Shown one piece after another: positions 22,701-34,500 of a DNA stretch of 64,000 nucleotides. Below the pieces are notes generated by a model that saw nothing but the letters and a program-made list of their open reading frames with translations, did no database searches and was not told the origin of the DNA. Source of the stretch: Dendrobium chrysotoxum (Eukaryota > Streptophyta > Magnoliopsida > Asparagales > Orchidaceae); NCBI GenBank assembly GCA_019925795.1, contig CM034313.1, positions 84,661,663 through 84,725,662 of the forward strand, written 5' to 3'. The translations under genes were made by a program, and so were the position numbers. The number at the start of each line of letters is the position of its first letter. Position 1 is the stretch's first letter.

Positions 22701-24643
22701 AACCACTGTGTAGATGTGAACATAGCCTCTAAAGGTTATCTAGCATCCAGCATGCTCTCTAAGGTCAAGTAAGCGGTGGCAAATCTTATTGCTGCTGGCC
22801 TTAGAATTTCTTTCTTTGAAAATTTCCTCATAAGAGCTAGAACCCAAGAGTTGTTGTAAATAAACTTGGTTATTTTTTTTGCTTTAGTAAGTGCATTTTT
22901 ATGTTGAGGTAGCTCCCCAAGCTTCTCAAGAATCAGATCTATGCAATGTGCAGCACAAGGAGTCCAGTACATATGTTTCCTCTTCTTCATAAGTTTTTTA
23001 CATGCAGTCTTATAAGCACTTGCATTATCTGTCACAACTTGTACAACCAAGTGTTCTCCAACCTCATCAACAATGCTATCTAATAATCCAAATATGAACT
23101 TAGCATCTTTGACCTGGTCAGATGCTTCAACTGACCTTAAAAACACAGTATCATAAGGATTATTAATGAGGATGTTGATCAAACTTCTATGTTTGATATC
23201 AGACCACCCATCTGACATAATTGTTACTCATGTTTGGGCCCAAGTCTTCTTAATTTCTTCAATGCTTTTATCAGTGTTTTCCAACTCCTCCTTAAGAATC
23301 CATGTTCTCAAATCATACATGGTTGGAGGTTTGAACCCTCTCCCAAATGCTCCAACTGAACGAATCATGTTGTAATAGGCAGGTGATGTTGCAACATTAA
23401 ATGGAATTGCATTTTCGTAGAAGAATCTTCCTATATCCTTACACACTCTTCTTCGTGCCTCCCTTGCATTTTTTGGGGCCATCTTTTGTGTAGTAGGAGG
23501 CCTTTCCTCTGATGTGTCCACCATATAATGATCCATAGGCCCTCTAGCACCCCTAGATGAAATGAGCTTCATTGAAGAAGATGAATCCCTAGCGCTACGC
23601 TCACTCCCGTAGTAGGAGCCAACATCAACTCTGTCCTCAAACTGCTTTTGTGCAAGATGTTTAGATGTGGTAGACTTATTCATGTATGACTTTATCTCCT
23701 CCCTTACATTATCAGGCACTTTAGAGCATGGTGCAACATTCTTGTGAGACCCTGAAAGGTGCTCCTTCATCCTAGTCACACCATCCTTCACAACTTTGTC
23801 ACAGTAATTGCATTTCAGATATACATATGTTTTATCACTGCCTCCTACAGCCACTTGAGTGCTATATTTCCATGCTGGATCCTTTCTATGACCTGAAGCA
23901 GCTTTATCCTTACTTCTGACCATCCTTTATGAGAAGAATATATTAGTGCAATATATCAAACCCCTAAACATAATGCTTCACGTATTCTACATTAAGAAAA
24001 CTTATACTAAAGATGATGAATATAACAATATGCCGGGTAGCCGGGGGTCCAAGGGGGCGCTGCCCCCTGGCGGGGTCCCAAGTCGTTTGTACCGAGCGGT
24101 ATCGAGTGGTACCAAGCGGTACCGAGCATGTACCGAGCGGTATTAAGCAAGTACCGAGCGGTACCGAGCATGTACCAAGCGATACCGAGCGGTATCAAGC
24201 AAGTACCGAGCGATATCAAGCAAGTACCGAGCGGTACCGAGCATGTACCGAGAGGTACCGAGCGGTATCAAGCAAGTACTGAGCGGTACCGAGTGGGTAC
24301 CGAGCGGTATCAAGCATGTACCTACTAGTACCAAGTATTGTTGTACCGAGTGGTACCGAGCAGACAGAATAATTGTGGAATCTTACTCAGCTGAATAAGG
24401 TGATAGATGGAACCACGAAGAAGAAGAGCTTTCAGTGGTCGGTCGAAGGAGACTCCAGCCCAACTCGTGGTAGAAGAGAACTCCAAGCAATAGGTGAGGA
24501 GCAACTCACAGTGGAAGGAAGCCGACGCTGGTCAAATGGAAGGAACTCAGGAAGAGGGGAAAATGTCGCTCGAAGAAGAAGGGAGAAGAAACCTATTTTC
24601 GGTTCGAAAATGACCGAAGACGCACGGGGGTGGGGAGCCGAAC

Positions 24644-24693
<50 letters not shown>

Positions 24694-27600
24694 GTTAGGT
24701 TTTTTTTTAATTTTGAGAGACGACCGCCTCTAAAATATGACGCGAGGGCGCCTTGAGGTGCGCCTCAGTGAACTTGAGGCGTACGCCTCAATGCCAGCTC
24801 TCATTGCGTAGGCTTTGGGCTTAAAAGTGTAAAATTGCGCTAAGGCGCGCCTCTTATTGCGCAATTTTAAACCATGTCACCGATCAGTGTTCGACCGTAT
24901 CGCTACCCTCAGATTCAGAAGGATGAGATAGAGAGGCTGATTCGAGAATCATTAGAGGCGGGGATCATCAGGCCGAGTGTGAGTCCTTTCTCTAGTCCAG
25001 TCTTACTGGTCAAGAAGAAGGATGGGAGCTGGAGGTTTTGTGTGGATTACAGGGCTTTGAATAAGGAGACTGTGCTGGATAAGTTCCTCATTCCTGTGAT
25101 TGATGAGCTACTAGATGAGTTGTATGGAGCAGTGGTATTTTCCAAGATACACTTGAAGTCGGGTTACCATCAAATCAGGATGAGAGAGGAAGATATTCAA
25201 AAGACAGCCTTCAGGACACATGAGGGGTACTATGAGTTCTTGGTGATGCCGTTTGGGCTTACTAAGTCCCCTGCTACTTTCCAGTCCCTTATAAACAGGA
25301 TGTTCAGGCCATATCTCTGAAAGTTTGTATTAGTCTTCTTTGATGATATACTGGTGTACAGCAGGTCCGAGGAAGAGCACCTGGAGCACGTGAGGGTGGT
25401 TCTAGGAGTTCTACAGGAGCATCAGCTGAGGGCCAACCTAAAGAAGTGTAGCTTCGCACAGGCTAGTGTGGAATATTTAGGGCACGTGGTGTCCCAGGAA
25501 GTAGTGGCGACTGATTAAACCAAAATTGAAGCAATGCTGAAGTGGCCTCTACCTAGGAATCTGAGAGAGTTGAGGGGTTTTCTAGGGTTGATTGGTTATT
25601 ACAGGAGTTTCGTGAGGGAATACAGTACCATCGTCTGGCCCTTGACCGAGCAATTGAAGAAGGATAGCTTCTTTTGGGAAGTGGCAGCGACCCATGCTTT
25701 TGAGCGACTGAAAGGGGCCATGACTACAATCCCGATTTTGGCTCTCCCAAATTTTAGTCAGCTCTTTGAAGTGGAGACAGATGCATCAGGATTTGGGTTG
25801 GGGGCCGTGCTTATGCAAAATCATAGACCCATAGCCCACTTCAGCCAATTATTATCAGCCAGAGCTAGGTTGAAGTCAATATATGAGAGGGAATTGATGG
25901 TCATTGTGTTGGCTATTTAGAAGTGGCACCCTTACTTGCTTGGTCGACATTTCGTTGTCAGGACAGACCAGAGAAGCTTGAAATACTTGCTAGAGCAACG
26001 GATGGTGACTAAGGAGCATCATAGGTTGTTGTCCAAACTGCTAGGTTATAATTTTGAGATTCTGTACATACCGGGCTTGGAGAATAAGGCGGCTGATGTC
26101 TTATCAAGATGTGTGGGGAGCTCCAGGAGATGGCCATTTCAGTACCACTGATAGTAGATTGGGGGGCTATCAAAAAAGAGAGTATGTAGGACAAGGAGTC
26201 GAGGAGGATTAGGGAGGATTTGCTGAAAGATGAGAGCAGTCACCTAGGTTACTCCCTTGAGGGGGGAGACTTTTATACCAAGGAAGGTTTGTGATGCCAC
26301 GGACCTCAGTTCATATTCCCCATTTGTTACAGCAATTCCATGGGAGCGTGGTCGGAGGTCATTCTGGGGTGCAAAAAATATATAAAAGGTTGGCAACCGA
26401 ATTGTATTGGAAAGGAATGCATAAGGATGTGGAGGAGATGGTAGTCAGATGTGAGGTTTGCCAAAGAAACAAGTACATGGCTATGGCTCCAGGGGGATTA
26501 CTTCAACCCTTGGCTCTTCCAGACAGAGCATGGGAGGAGGTTACCATGGATTTCATAGATGGGCTACCACGATCCGAGGGGTTCACAGTGATTATGCTGG
26601 TGGTTGATAGGTTGAGTAAATATGCTCACTTTATCCCTTTAAGGCATCCCTACACGACCATCACAGTAGCACCAGCATTCATCAGGGAGGTGGTTAGATT
26701 GCATGGAATTTCGGAGTCGATAGTTTCAGATCGAGATAAGGTGTTTCTCAGTCGGTTCCAGAAGGAGCTATTCAAGCTGCAAGGAACAGTTCTCAAGAGA
26801 AGCACCACTTACCACCCACAGACAGATGGGCAGACTGAGGCTATCAATAGGAGATTGGAGACGTACCTGCGGTGTTTTGACTTAATTCATCAAAATACAT
26901 TACAGAGCTTTTAATACTTTTATATAAAATTTATATATTCCCAAAATCTTTAATTCACATCATGGACTTTTTTTTTAATTACATCTCCTAAGAGTACTCC
27001 CACCTATGGTATTGGGGTACATGATAATTAGTTTACTTATGTATAGTCTTCCCTACAGCTTCCCTTGAAAAATAATCATTGTAATATCTAATGAGCTTAA
27101 TTCTCAGCGAGATAAACAATTCTAATATATGGTTCAAATATTTAAGAAAGAAATAATATGCATGCTGAACTTTTGAATTAAATTGATCATTTTCTTATAT
27201 AGACATAATTAGCTTTGTATTAAAGGATTCATGTCATATTATATTTATTGATTTAGAGAGCATATTTCAAGAAAAGTGCTCTGGAGAGTTCTAGAAAAAA
27301 AGAGTTAATAATGCTTTTATTCAACTCATTAAGGATTTCTTATGCAGGATTTTTTACTTGTCTTAAAAAATAAGGTGATTTGACCAAGTATTTTTCTATT
27401 TCGATTGGAATAAATCAAGGATTAGCTTTATGCTCATATCTTTTTGGTTTATTCATGGATGTTCTTACTAGACATTTGCAAGAAGATATACCATGGCGTA
27501 TGTTATTTGTTGATGATATTCTTCTTGTTAATAAGACTAGAGAGTGTTGAAAGAAAACTTGAATTATGGAGGTCAATCTTAGAGTTTAGAAGTTTTCGTT

Positions 27601-28515
27601 TGATTAGATCTAAAATTGAATATATTAGGTATAATTTTAGTAGTATTAAATCTAGTAGTGGATTGTGACATTGGAGTTCATGGTGATTATGGTGAAAGTT
27701 GATAGATTGAGTAAATATGCTAATATGCTCACTTTATCCCTTTAAGACATCCTTACACTACCATCACAGTAGCAACAATATTCATCAGGGAGGTGGTTAG
27801 ATTGCATGGAATTCTGGAGTCGATAGTTTCAGACCGAGATAAGGTGTGTTGAACTGTAAATAATGTTCAGCCCGACTAAAACCGCCCCCATGACCTTAAT
27901 TGTCGGACATCTAACCATGACTCAATCGCAAATTACCCACGATCGCAAGTAACCGCTCCTCACGACACAAAACCGAAGGTAACACCCTCTCTCGGGGGCA
28001 GTCTCATAGCACAGAGGAACACACAGGAGGGAAGAAGAAAAAAAACTTACAGGATTTTGATTCACTCTATGACGCTGACCTCCTGCTCCGACCGTGACTC
28101 CTTCGCACTCGACGACTGCCGACTGTGCTTCCTTCTCCGAGCCCAAAGCCGACCCGACCTCGCCGACTTGCCAGTCGCCGGCCTCTATCTACTCCAACGG
28201 CCGAATTCGCTGTGCCCTAGCCACATCGATTGCCTACGCTTCCTCCGACTTCTGCTCGGGCCTGACCCACCGCCGACCGAACTCCCACCGGCCGACTCCA
28301 GCCGTCATCACTCGCTGGCCTAACGTCGATTAGCCTGCATTAAACCCGACTGACCTCAGCCGCAAGGAACCAAAGCCCTCAACTGGCCGCCGGCTTGCCA
28401 CCTCTGTCTCCGACCAAGGACCGGCCTGCTGACACCGCCACCAGCTAGACCTCTGCGACCCGTGCCCTAGCCGCGGTCTTCGCCTCCTTCCCAATCGGAC
28501 TTCTCCTCCCTCTGT

Positions 28516-28546
<31 letters not shown>

Positions 28547-31500
28547 GTATACATAATGTTATATTTATATAATATATAATATTCTATTATATTATATATT
28601 ATATTATTAATGTATATATTATGTTATATTTATATAATATATGATATTCTGTTATATTATATATTATATTATTTTAATATATATTATGTTATGATTATAT
28701 AATATGTGACATAAAATTAAATTTAAAAAGAGAGAGAGAGATGGGGAGAAATAAGAGGATTTTCAAACAGGTACAAAAGCAATTGAAGATTTTGAAGGAA
28801 GTTCCGGGGTTTGATTCGGTCCCCCAAAGCCCTCGGTCGTCGAGCCTATCCGACCGAGGGATTGAAGACTTGAAGACTCAATCGCTCTCCTAATCTCCTC
28901 GCCGTTGATTCTCTCCGGTCGAGTCGAGCCAAAAGGGCAAGTGCCCTCCCCAATCTCCCCGCGAGGGGAGAGGGCATTGGAAGGCTGCTGGATTTTCGAG
29001 GGGAATAAAAGTATTTTTAAAATTAAAATTAAGTCACTTAATTGTAATATCACAACAAATTAGAGAAGACTGAAGGAAGTCCCAGGGTTGATACGATCTC
29101 CCGAAGCCCTTGACCGTCGAGCTGATCCGGCCAAAGGATTGAAGACTTGGAGACTCTCTTTTTGGGATCGATTCGCTCTCCCAATCTCCTCGTCGTTGAT
29201 TCGCTTCGGCCGAGTCGAGCCAAAAAGGCAAGCGCCCTCCTTACCTCCCGGCGTTGAGGAGAGGACACCGGGAGACTGCCGAAATTTTCAGTTAACAACA
29301 GAGGACTTAGACAAAAAATTGAAAATTGATTTAAACATAATTCAAATATAAAATCAATTTTAAATTAAATTTGATCAAATAAAGTTGCACTTAAATTCGA
29401 ACTGGACTCAGATCTGACTCGATTTAAAGTTGATGTGATAAATGGTGTATACAAATCAAACTTCTCATCATAATCTCGCACTTCAAGAAATAACTAATAG
29501 ATTTGAGCCACTATCAAATCATAAATGATACTGATTTCTATTGAGGTTCAAATAGACTATGCTAATATTAGATTATCTTATCAAATATTCAAAATTTTAA
29601 ATTAACATTAGTTTAAAAGCTCTTGAATCATTAATTGATAAGATGACATCATATTGCAATGTTTAAAATTAGATTATTGAAGGAAGTTATACTCTTGAGC
29701 GATGAGTGGTGAAATTTCCATGAACCTATAGTAGTTTTCTAAAGATTTTGATAAAAAAAATATGACATTCAGTTAAGTTAAAGAAATGATAGCTTGGAGG
29801 GTTTTGGCTTTCCAATTTTCTAATAAATTGTAATGAAATTATGATGATCATAGGAAAGGATCAGTGCTTCCAATGATTTTTTTAAAATTTTTATTGCAAT
29901 ATAATAAGATGATGCTCACCAGTTATTCTCTTGAATGCCACATGCATATCCTGGGAACCATGGTTTGATACTTCATTTGGTATGTCTCCAAAGGACGTTG
30001 TGTTAAAAAAAGAAAAAGAAAACAGTTGTCTACAAAAGAGAAATATCATTTTCTATATCTTGCAAATTCATCTTTTGTAAGTAACTTAAGTTGTGATGAT
30101 AGAGAGAAAAGGATCTTATAGCTATAGTGATAGATAACAATATCATCCATTATCACATAAGCAATCACCTATGGGCTACAAGATACCCTTGACATATGTT
30201 CGATAGTTTCCTAACATATGTTCGATAGTCTCATACGAACACAAGATCATTGTGTAATGAACATGACAACTCACCAGTCAACACACATAAAGAAGTTAGT
30301 GGTAAATACAACCCATTTGACAGTTAATATTGACATGCAAGCAAATACACTAAATTTATATGCATGTAATGTCAACTAATCTGTTAGGAATAAATGTCGC
30401 CTGCAAGTGTGTATGGGACCTTTGTAATAAATATCACACCTTACGCGGATCTTCTATAAGGATGAAGAAGAAGATGGCAGTAAGTACGACACACTTCTTG
30501 CAAACAAAAGCATTAAGCCTATAATAAATGCAAGCATCCACGAGCAATAGTAGGAGATTTATTGGTGCACTACAATCAACATGTAGAAAGCAACAAGTAG
30601 TGCACGACAGTCTACCTGTATAAAGCAATGGGCAAATAATCACAGTACGACGCCACGCTACTGGATCCGCAACATGTGTACAAGCGGACAGAAGGCGTTC
30701 GTAGGCCCTTAAATGAAGTCTCGAGCATTTCCTAAGTAAATCACTCTTGCGCAAATGGATTATATTTAAATATTTTAAAATCTCCCCTTATGTATTAAAT
30801 ATGATCCTTTAAACTGAAGTGCAAAACCCCTGCATGTGCTCCGACAAATGTGTTAGAGTTATAAATGCTAACGTCCGAGAATACTGCGCAGGGTCAAATA
30901 CTACAACCCGCATGTGCTCTGATCGTCACATCTGAATCCCAAATCCAATGGTCCGAGAATGCTGCGCTGGTCTAAATTCAAGTTTCATCCTTCTCCTCGA
31001 AAGGACTGGAGTCAACATGACTTGAATTACAAAGTGCCTCCCAAATTCCTACAAAAATTCAAGTGACTTTAACATCACCTCGATGATGACCGTGTTGACG
31101 CAAAATCTCAACCAGAGGGGTCAAATCTCAAAACCAATAAAAGTCTGAATTCATAAAATAAAATTCATCACCTAAAAACCTAAAACTAAAACCCATCCGC
31201 CTCTCGCAACCGTTTGTCGGGGGTGATAAATTTGAAATTAATCTCAACTCACAAAGAGCGAATGTGTGTCGGGTGTATTGCTAAGGTTCATCCTCAAACA
31301 GTCTCTTGCTAGCAGGGACGTGTCACGTGCCCTCTGATTGGGTGGTTTTGCCGCGAAATGACACCATTATATTACGATCACGGCCAAATGTCGTATGTTC
31401 CCTAAAGGCTTCAAACTTTTGAGCAATGAATCATAGGGTATATTCGACAGGCACAAAGCCCTCTGCTAGCTAAGGTGGATTCAGATTTATCCCCTTTGGA

Positions 31501-34500
31501 CAAACACCAACCCAGGTCTACAAGGTATTCTTAGACGAAGCAACTCATGGCTGCCGATAAGGTGCCTTCTGTCAGGTTTGGTCAACTACCTCCTCTGACT
31601 AAGTAGACCAGGGAACATGACAGCCCGACACGACGGAACCATGGGATCTTGATCGGGCTCGTCTTCATTCCCCCCACCACCAGTTTTAAGTTTATGGTGA
31701 TAAACCTTAAATTTTTAAAATACAAAATTCAAATCTAAAATTCAAACTCTAAAACTGTTGCTATTATACATTGGGTTTATAGCCTATGTGAAATATCTAA
31801 TGATTAGCCTTAATCGAAAGTTCTCTCTTGTTATCAGGAGGGGTATTGTGCCTATAGGAAACCAGAACTCAGATAAAAAATCCTCACAAAATGAGGGCGA
31901 AATCTCTGGGTAGTGTCTTATCTAAAACCCAATCTGCCTTTTGAAAATTCACCCGGAACCTAAACTTGTTAAAACTCTCCGTCGTCATCAAATAAGAAAA
32001 AGAGACTGATGGTGCGGAGAGGCCGGATCGATGGAATTTTCAGAGCCCACAAGGTGTTTCGTAGTCGGTTCTGGAATGAGCTATTCAGGCTGCAAAGAAT
32101 AGTTCTCAAGAGAAGCACCGCTTACCACCTACAGACAGATGGGTAGACTGAGGTTGTCAATAGGGGATTGGAGACGTACCTGTGGTGTTTTGCCTCAGAG
32201 ACACCATAATTGTGAGCCAAGTGGCTAGCATGGGCAGAATACTGATACAACACTTCATATCACTCAGCCTCATGGATGACCCTTTTTAAAGTGTTGTATG
32301 GAAGAGACCTACCACACTTGGTGTATTTTGGGCAAGGAAGCACACCAGTCTCTTCAGTTGAGCAGTACTTAGAGGAAGGAGATAGGGTGCTGGAGGAATT
32401 GAAGAGGCACCTGTTGAGAGCATAACAGATCATGAAGAAGCAGGCAAATGCATATAAGAAAGACATCCGATTTGAAGTTGGGGATAGGGTGTTCTTAAAA
32501 TTGAGACCCTACAGACAGAGGATAGTGGTCCACGGGAGGAACGAGAAATTGGCCCCGAGGTATTTCAACCCCTACGAGATAGTGGAAAAGATTGGAGTAG
32601 TGGTGTATCGTTTGAAGTAACCCCCGACCGCCACAATACACCAAGTATTTCATGTGTCACAGTTGAGGAGAGCTCTGGGGAAGCATGCAGTTAATGCAGA
32701 GTTACCGACAACACTAACAGAGGAGTTGGAAGTGGTTTTAGAACTATTGGAGTTAAAAGGGGTGAGATCAGGAAAACGGGGGAACAAAGAAGTTTTGATT
32801 AAGTGGAGGGGCCTACCCGGCTTCGACGCCACTTGGGAACCATATGAGAGGGCGAAGCATCAATTTCCTTCATTTCACCTTGAGGAGAAGGTGAGTCTTT
32901 GGGAGGGGGGTAATGTTAGACCGGCCCGAGGGCCGGCTGAATTGGTCCTTCTTGGACCAGTTTAGGTATACAAGAGGCGGACCAAAGGTGGGGGCGGAAG
33001 CATGGCTTGGGCGGCTGATGGGATGGGGCTCACGCACTAATGATGCTTTTGGTTGGAAGGAAAATTCAAATTAAGGGCTCTTTAGGGATTAATAATTTGT
33101 CCTTTTGCTTTAAGTAGTTTTCTTCTTGCTAGGGTTAGGTTTATCTTGAATTTGAATCTAAAATTTGAGATCTTGGTGTTGGTTTTGGGCTCTAGACTTC
33201 GGTTAGATATTGGAGAGCTGAATCTTCCTCTCGAATTGAAGATTCCTTGTATCGAGTTGTTTCTTTTCATCTCTTATTAAATTTCAAGTGCTTGCCTTTG
33301 CGATTTCTCTTTAGATTTTGTAAATTCAAGTTTTCTCTGTTTTGGTGACTATTTCCTATCATTATTCCACTAACATATTTTTTTGGTCATTTATTTTCTG
33401 TGAATCCTTTACTGCCAGAATATTGAATTGTAAATTTTGGAAGATTCAATCAAATTTAAATATACATGATTGATGTTTTAACAAAAAACCTGATAGATGA
33501 ATTCATGCTAACTTTCTATTTGTTGAAGAAGTCAAGAACTAAGTATTTAATAGCTTGATGTAAAACTAAATGCAATGAAATAAAAATTGCAATTAAGATA
33601 ATAATAGAAGTAGTGAACTTTGCTTGGCTACTTATAAACCTTTGTTTGCTCAAGTGAAAGCTTAAGAATTTAGCTTGAAAGACTAAGTAATAGCAATTGG
33701 TTACGATTTTGAGATTGATAGGCCTTTGCAAGATAACAACCAACAATTTGTAAGTAATGCAAATAGCAAGTATAACAAAAGCTCCAAGTTTACGATCTAG
33801 ATCATTCACCTTGAGATCCCTCACTCAATCTCTTGAAAGTGGAGGTTAGCAGAGGAAAGTTGCAAGCACACTTAGCGATGCCACTAGAAGGCAAGTGACG
33901 CGTAGGGTAGTAGTCGTCGGAGAGGTAGTCGGAGGAGTGGAAGATAGTGGTCGACAGATGATGCTCTAAGGCTCCTTTGATTTTTGGTGGTCAATTGTCG
34001 TGGTGAGTTGAAAGAGTATTCGATCAATGTAACCTTCTACCGTATCATCATGCTCCCAATTTGGATTAAAGAAAGGGGATAATAGAATATCAACTTCTCC
34101 TTTATTGTTGTAAGTGAATCCGTGGTCGATCTCAGGATCGGCCATCCATGAACATTGAAGCTCTCTTGGTGGGCGCCTTGGGAAGGAGGGGCGGGTAAGG
34201 CTAGGGTTAGGGTAGGAGAAAGGGTTTAGGAGAAATCTGAAATTAGTTTCAGAATTTGTCCTTAGGGGAGAGAGAGGGATTTCACTAAATGCAAGGGATG
34301 GCCAAGAGGAGGAGATTAGGGGAGCCTTAATTGTAGTTTGGAGGGAATTGGAGAGAGAAAATCAAGGGGAAGGGGGGCCGGCCATGTAGAGAGGGGAGAG
34401 AGGGAGTTTATGTTAAGCAAGTGGGCCCCAAGGAAATTAATAGAGATTTTAATTAAATCTGATTTGATTTAAGATTTAATTAAATTGGAAGGTTTCCTAT

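Larger units (their letters stand above)
21147..24886 (-). mobile_element. hAT-superfamily DNA transposon inside the chromovirus
   Basis: Element ends are inverted, TTTAAAATTGCG at about 21162 and CGCAATTTTAAA at about 24860-24871, with GAGGCG-rich subterminal repeats. The protein on the minus strand has a BED zinc finger, a DUF659-like core and a C-terminal hAT dimerisation domain. The insertion splits the chromovirus frame between SPIN and VRPYRY. It is flanked by a 12-bp direct repeat TGTCACCGATCA (21147-21158 and 24875-24886), extended to about 17 bp with one mismatch. That is longer than the usual 8-bp hAT duplication. Confidence 0.85.
27847..32051 (+). mobile_element. Solo LTR (4,205 bp) of the Tat-like family
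   Basis: It begins TGTTGAACTG and ends GAGCCCACA, flanked by perfect AGGTG direct repeats at 27842-27846 and 32052-32056. Its 3' third aligns with the large LTR of the 40165-61861 element, for example the block around 30650-30710 (CCACGCTACTGGATCCGCAAC) and the end block GCCTTAATCGAAAGTTCTCTC. No internal coding domains occur, so it is a solo LTR left by recombination. It lies in the integrase of the chromovirus. ORFs inside it (28057-28333, 29088-29351, 30434-30754) are not genes. Confidence 0.88.
18677..33361 (+). mobile_element. Decayed Ty3/gypsy chromovirus with nested insertions
   Basis: The 5' LTR is 18677-19153 and the 3' LTR is 32914-33361. The flanks CTATT (18672-18676) and TTATT (33362-33366) look like a TSD with one transition. 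A tRNA-Met primer-binding site is at 19157-19168, and a polypurine tract GGGAGGGGGGTAA abuts the 3' LTR. Gag, CCHC knuckle, protease, RT, RNase H, integrase and a C-terminal chromodomain occur in the order expected for a chromovirus. Multiple stops and frameshifts show that it is dead. Nested inside are a hAT transposon (about 21162-24873), an RTE fragment (27196-27664) and a 4.2-kb solo LTR (27847-32051). Confidence 0.88.

Noticed and set aside
24007..24334. Four overlapping ORFs with TERYQAS-type repeats
   Set aside because: They are translations of the 10-11-bp minisatellite, open on both strands because the unit contains no stop.
30434..30754. 106-codon minus-strand ORF with Cys-rich sequence
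   Set aside because: It lies within the 4.2-kb solo LTR. The homologous part of the intron 5 LTR does not keep the frame.
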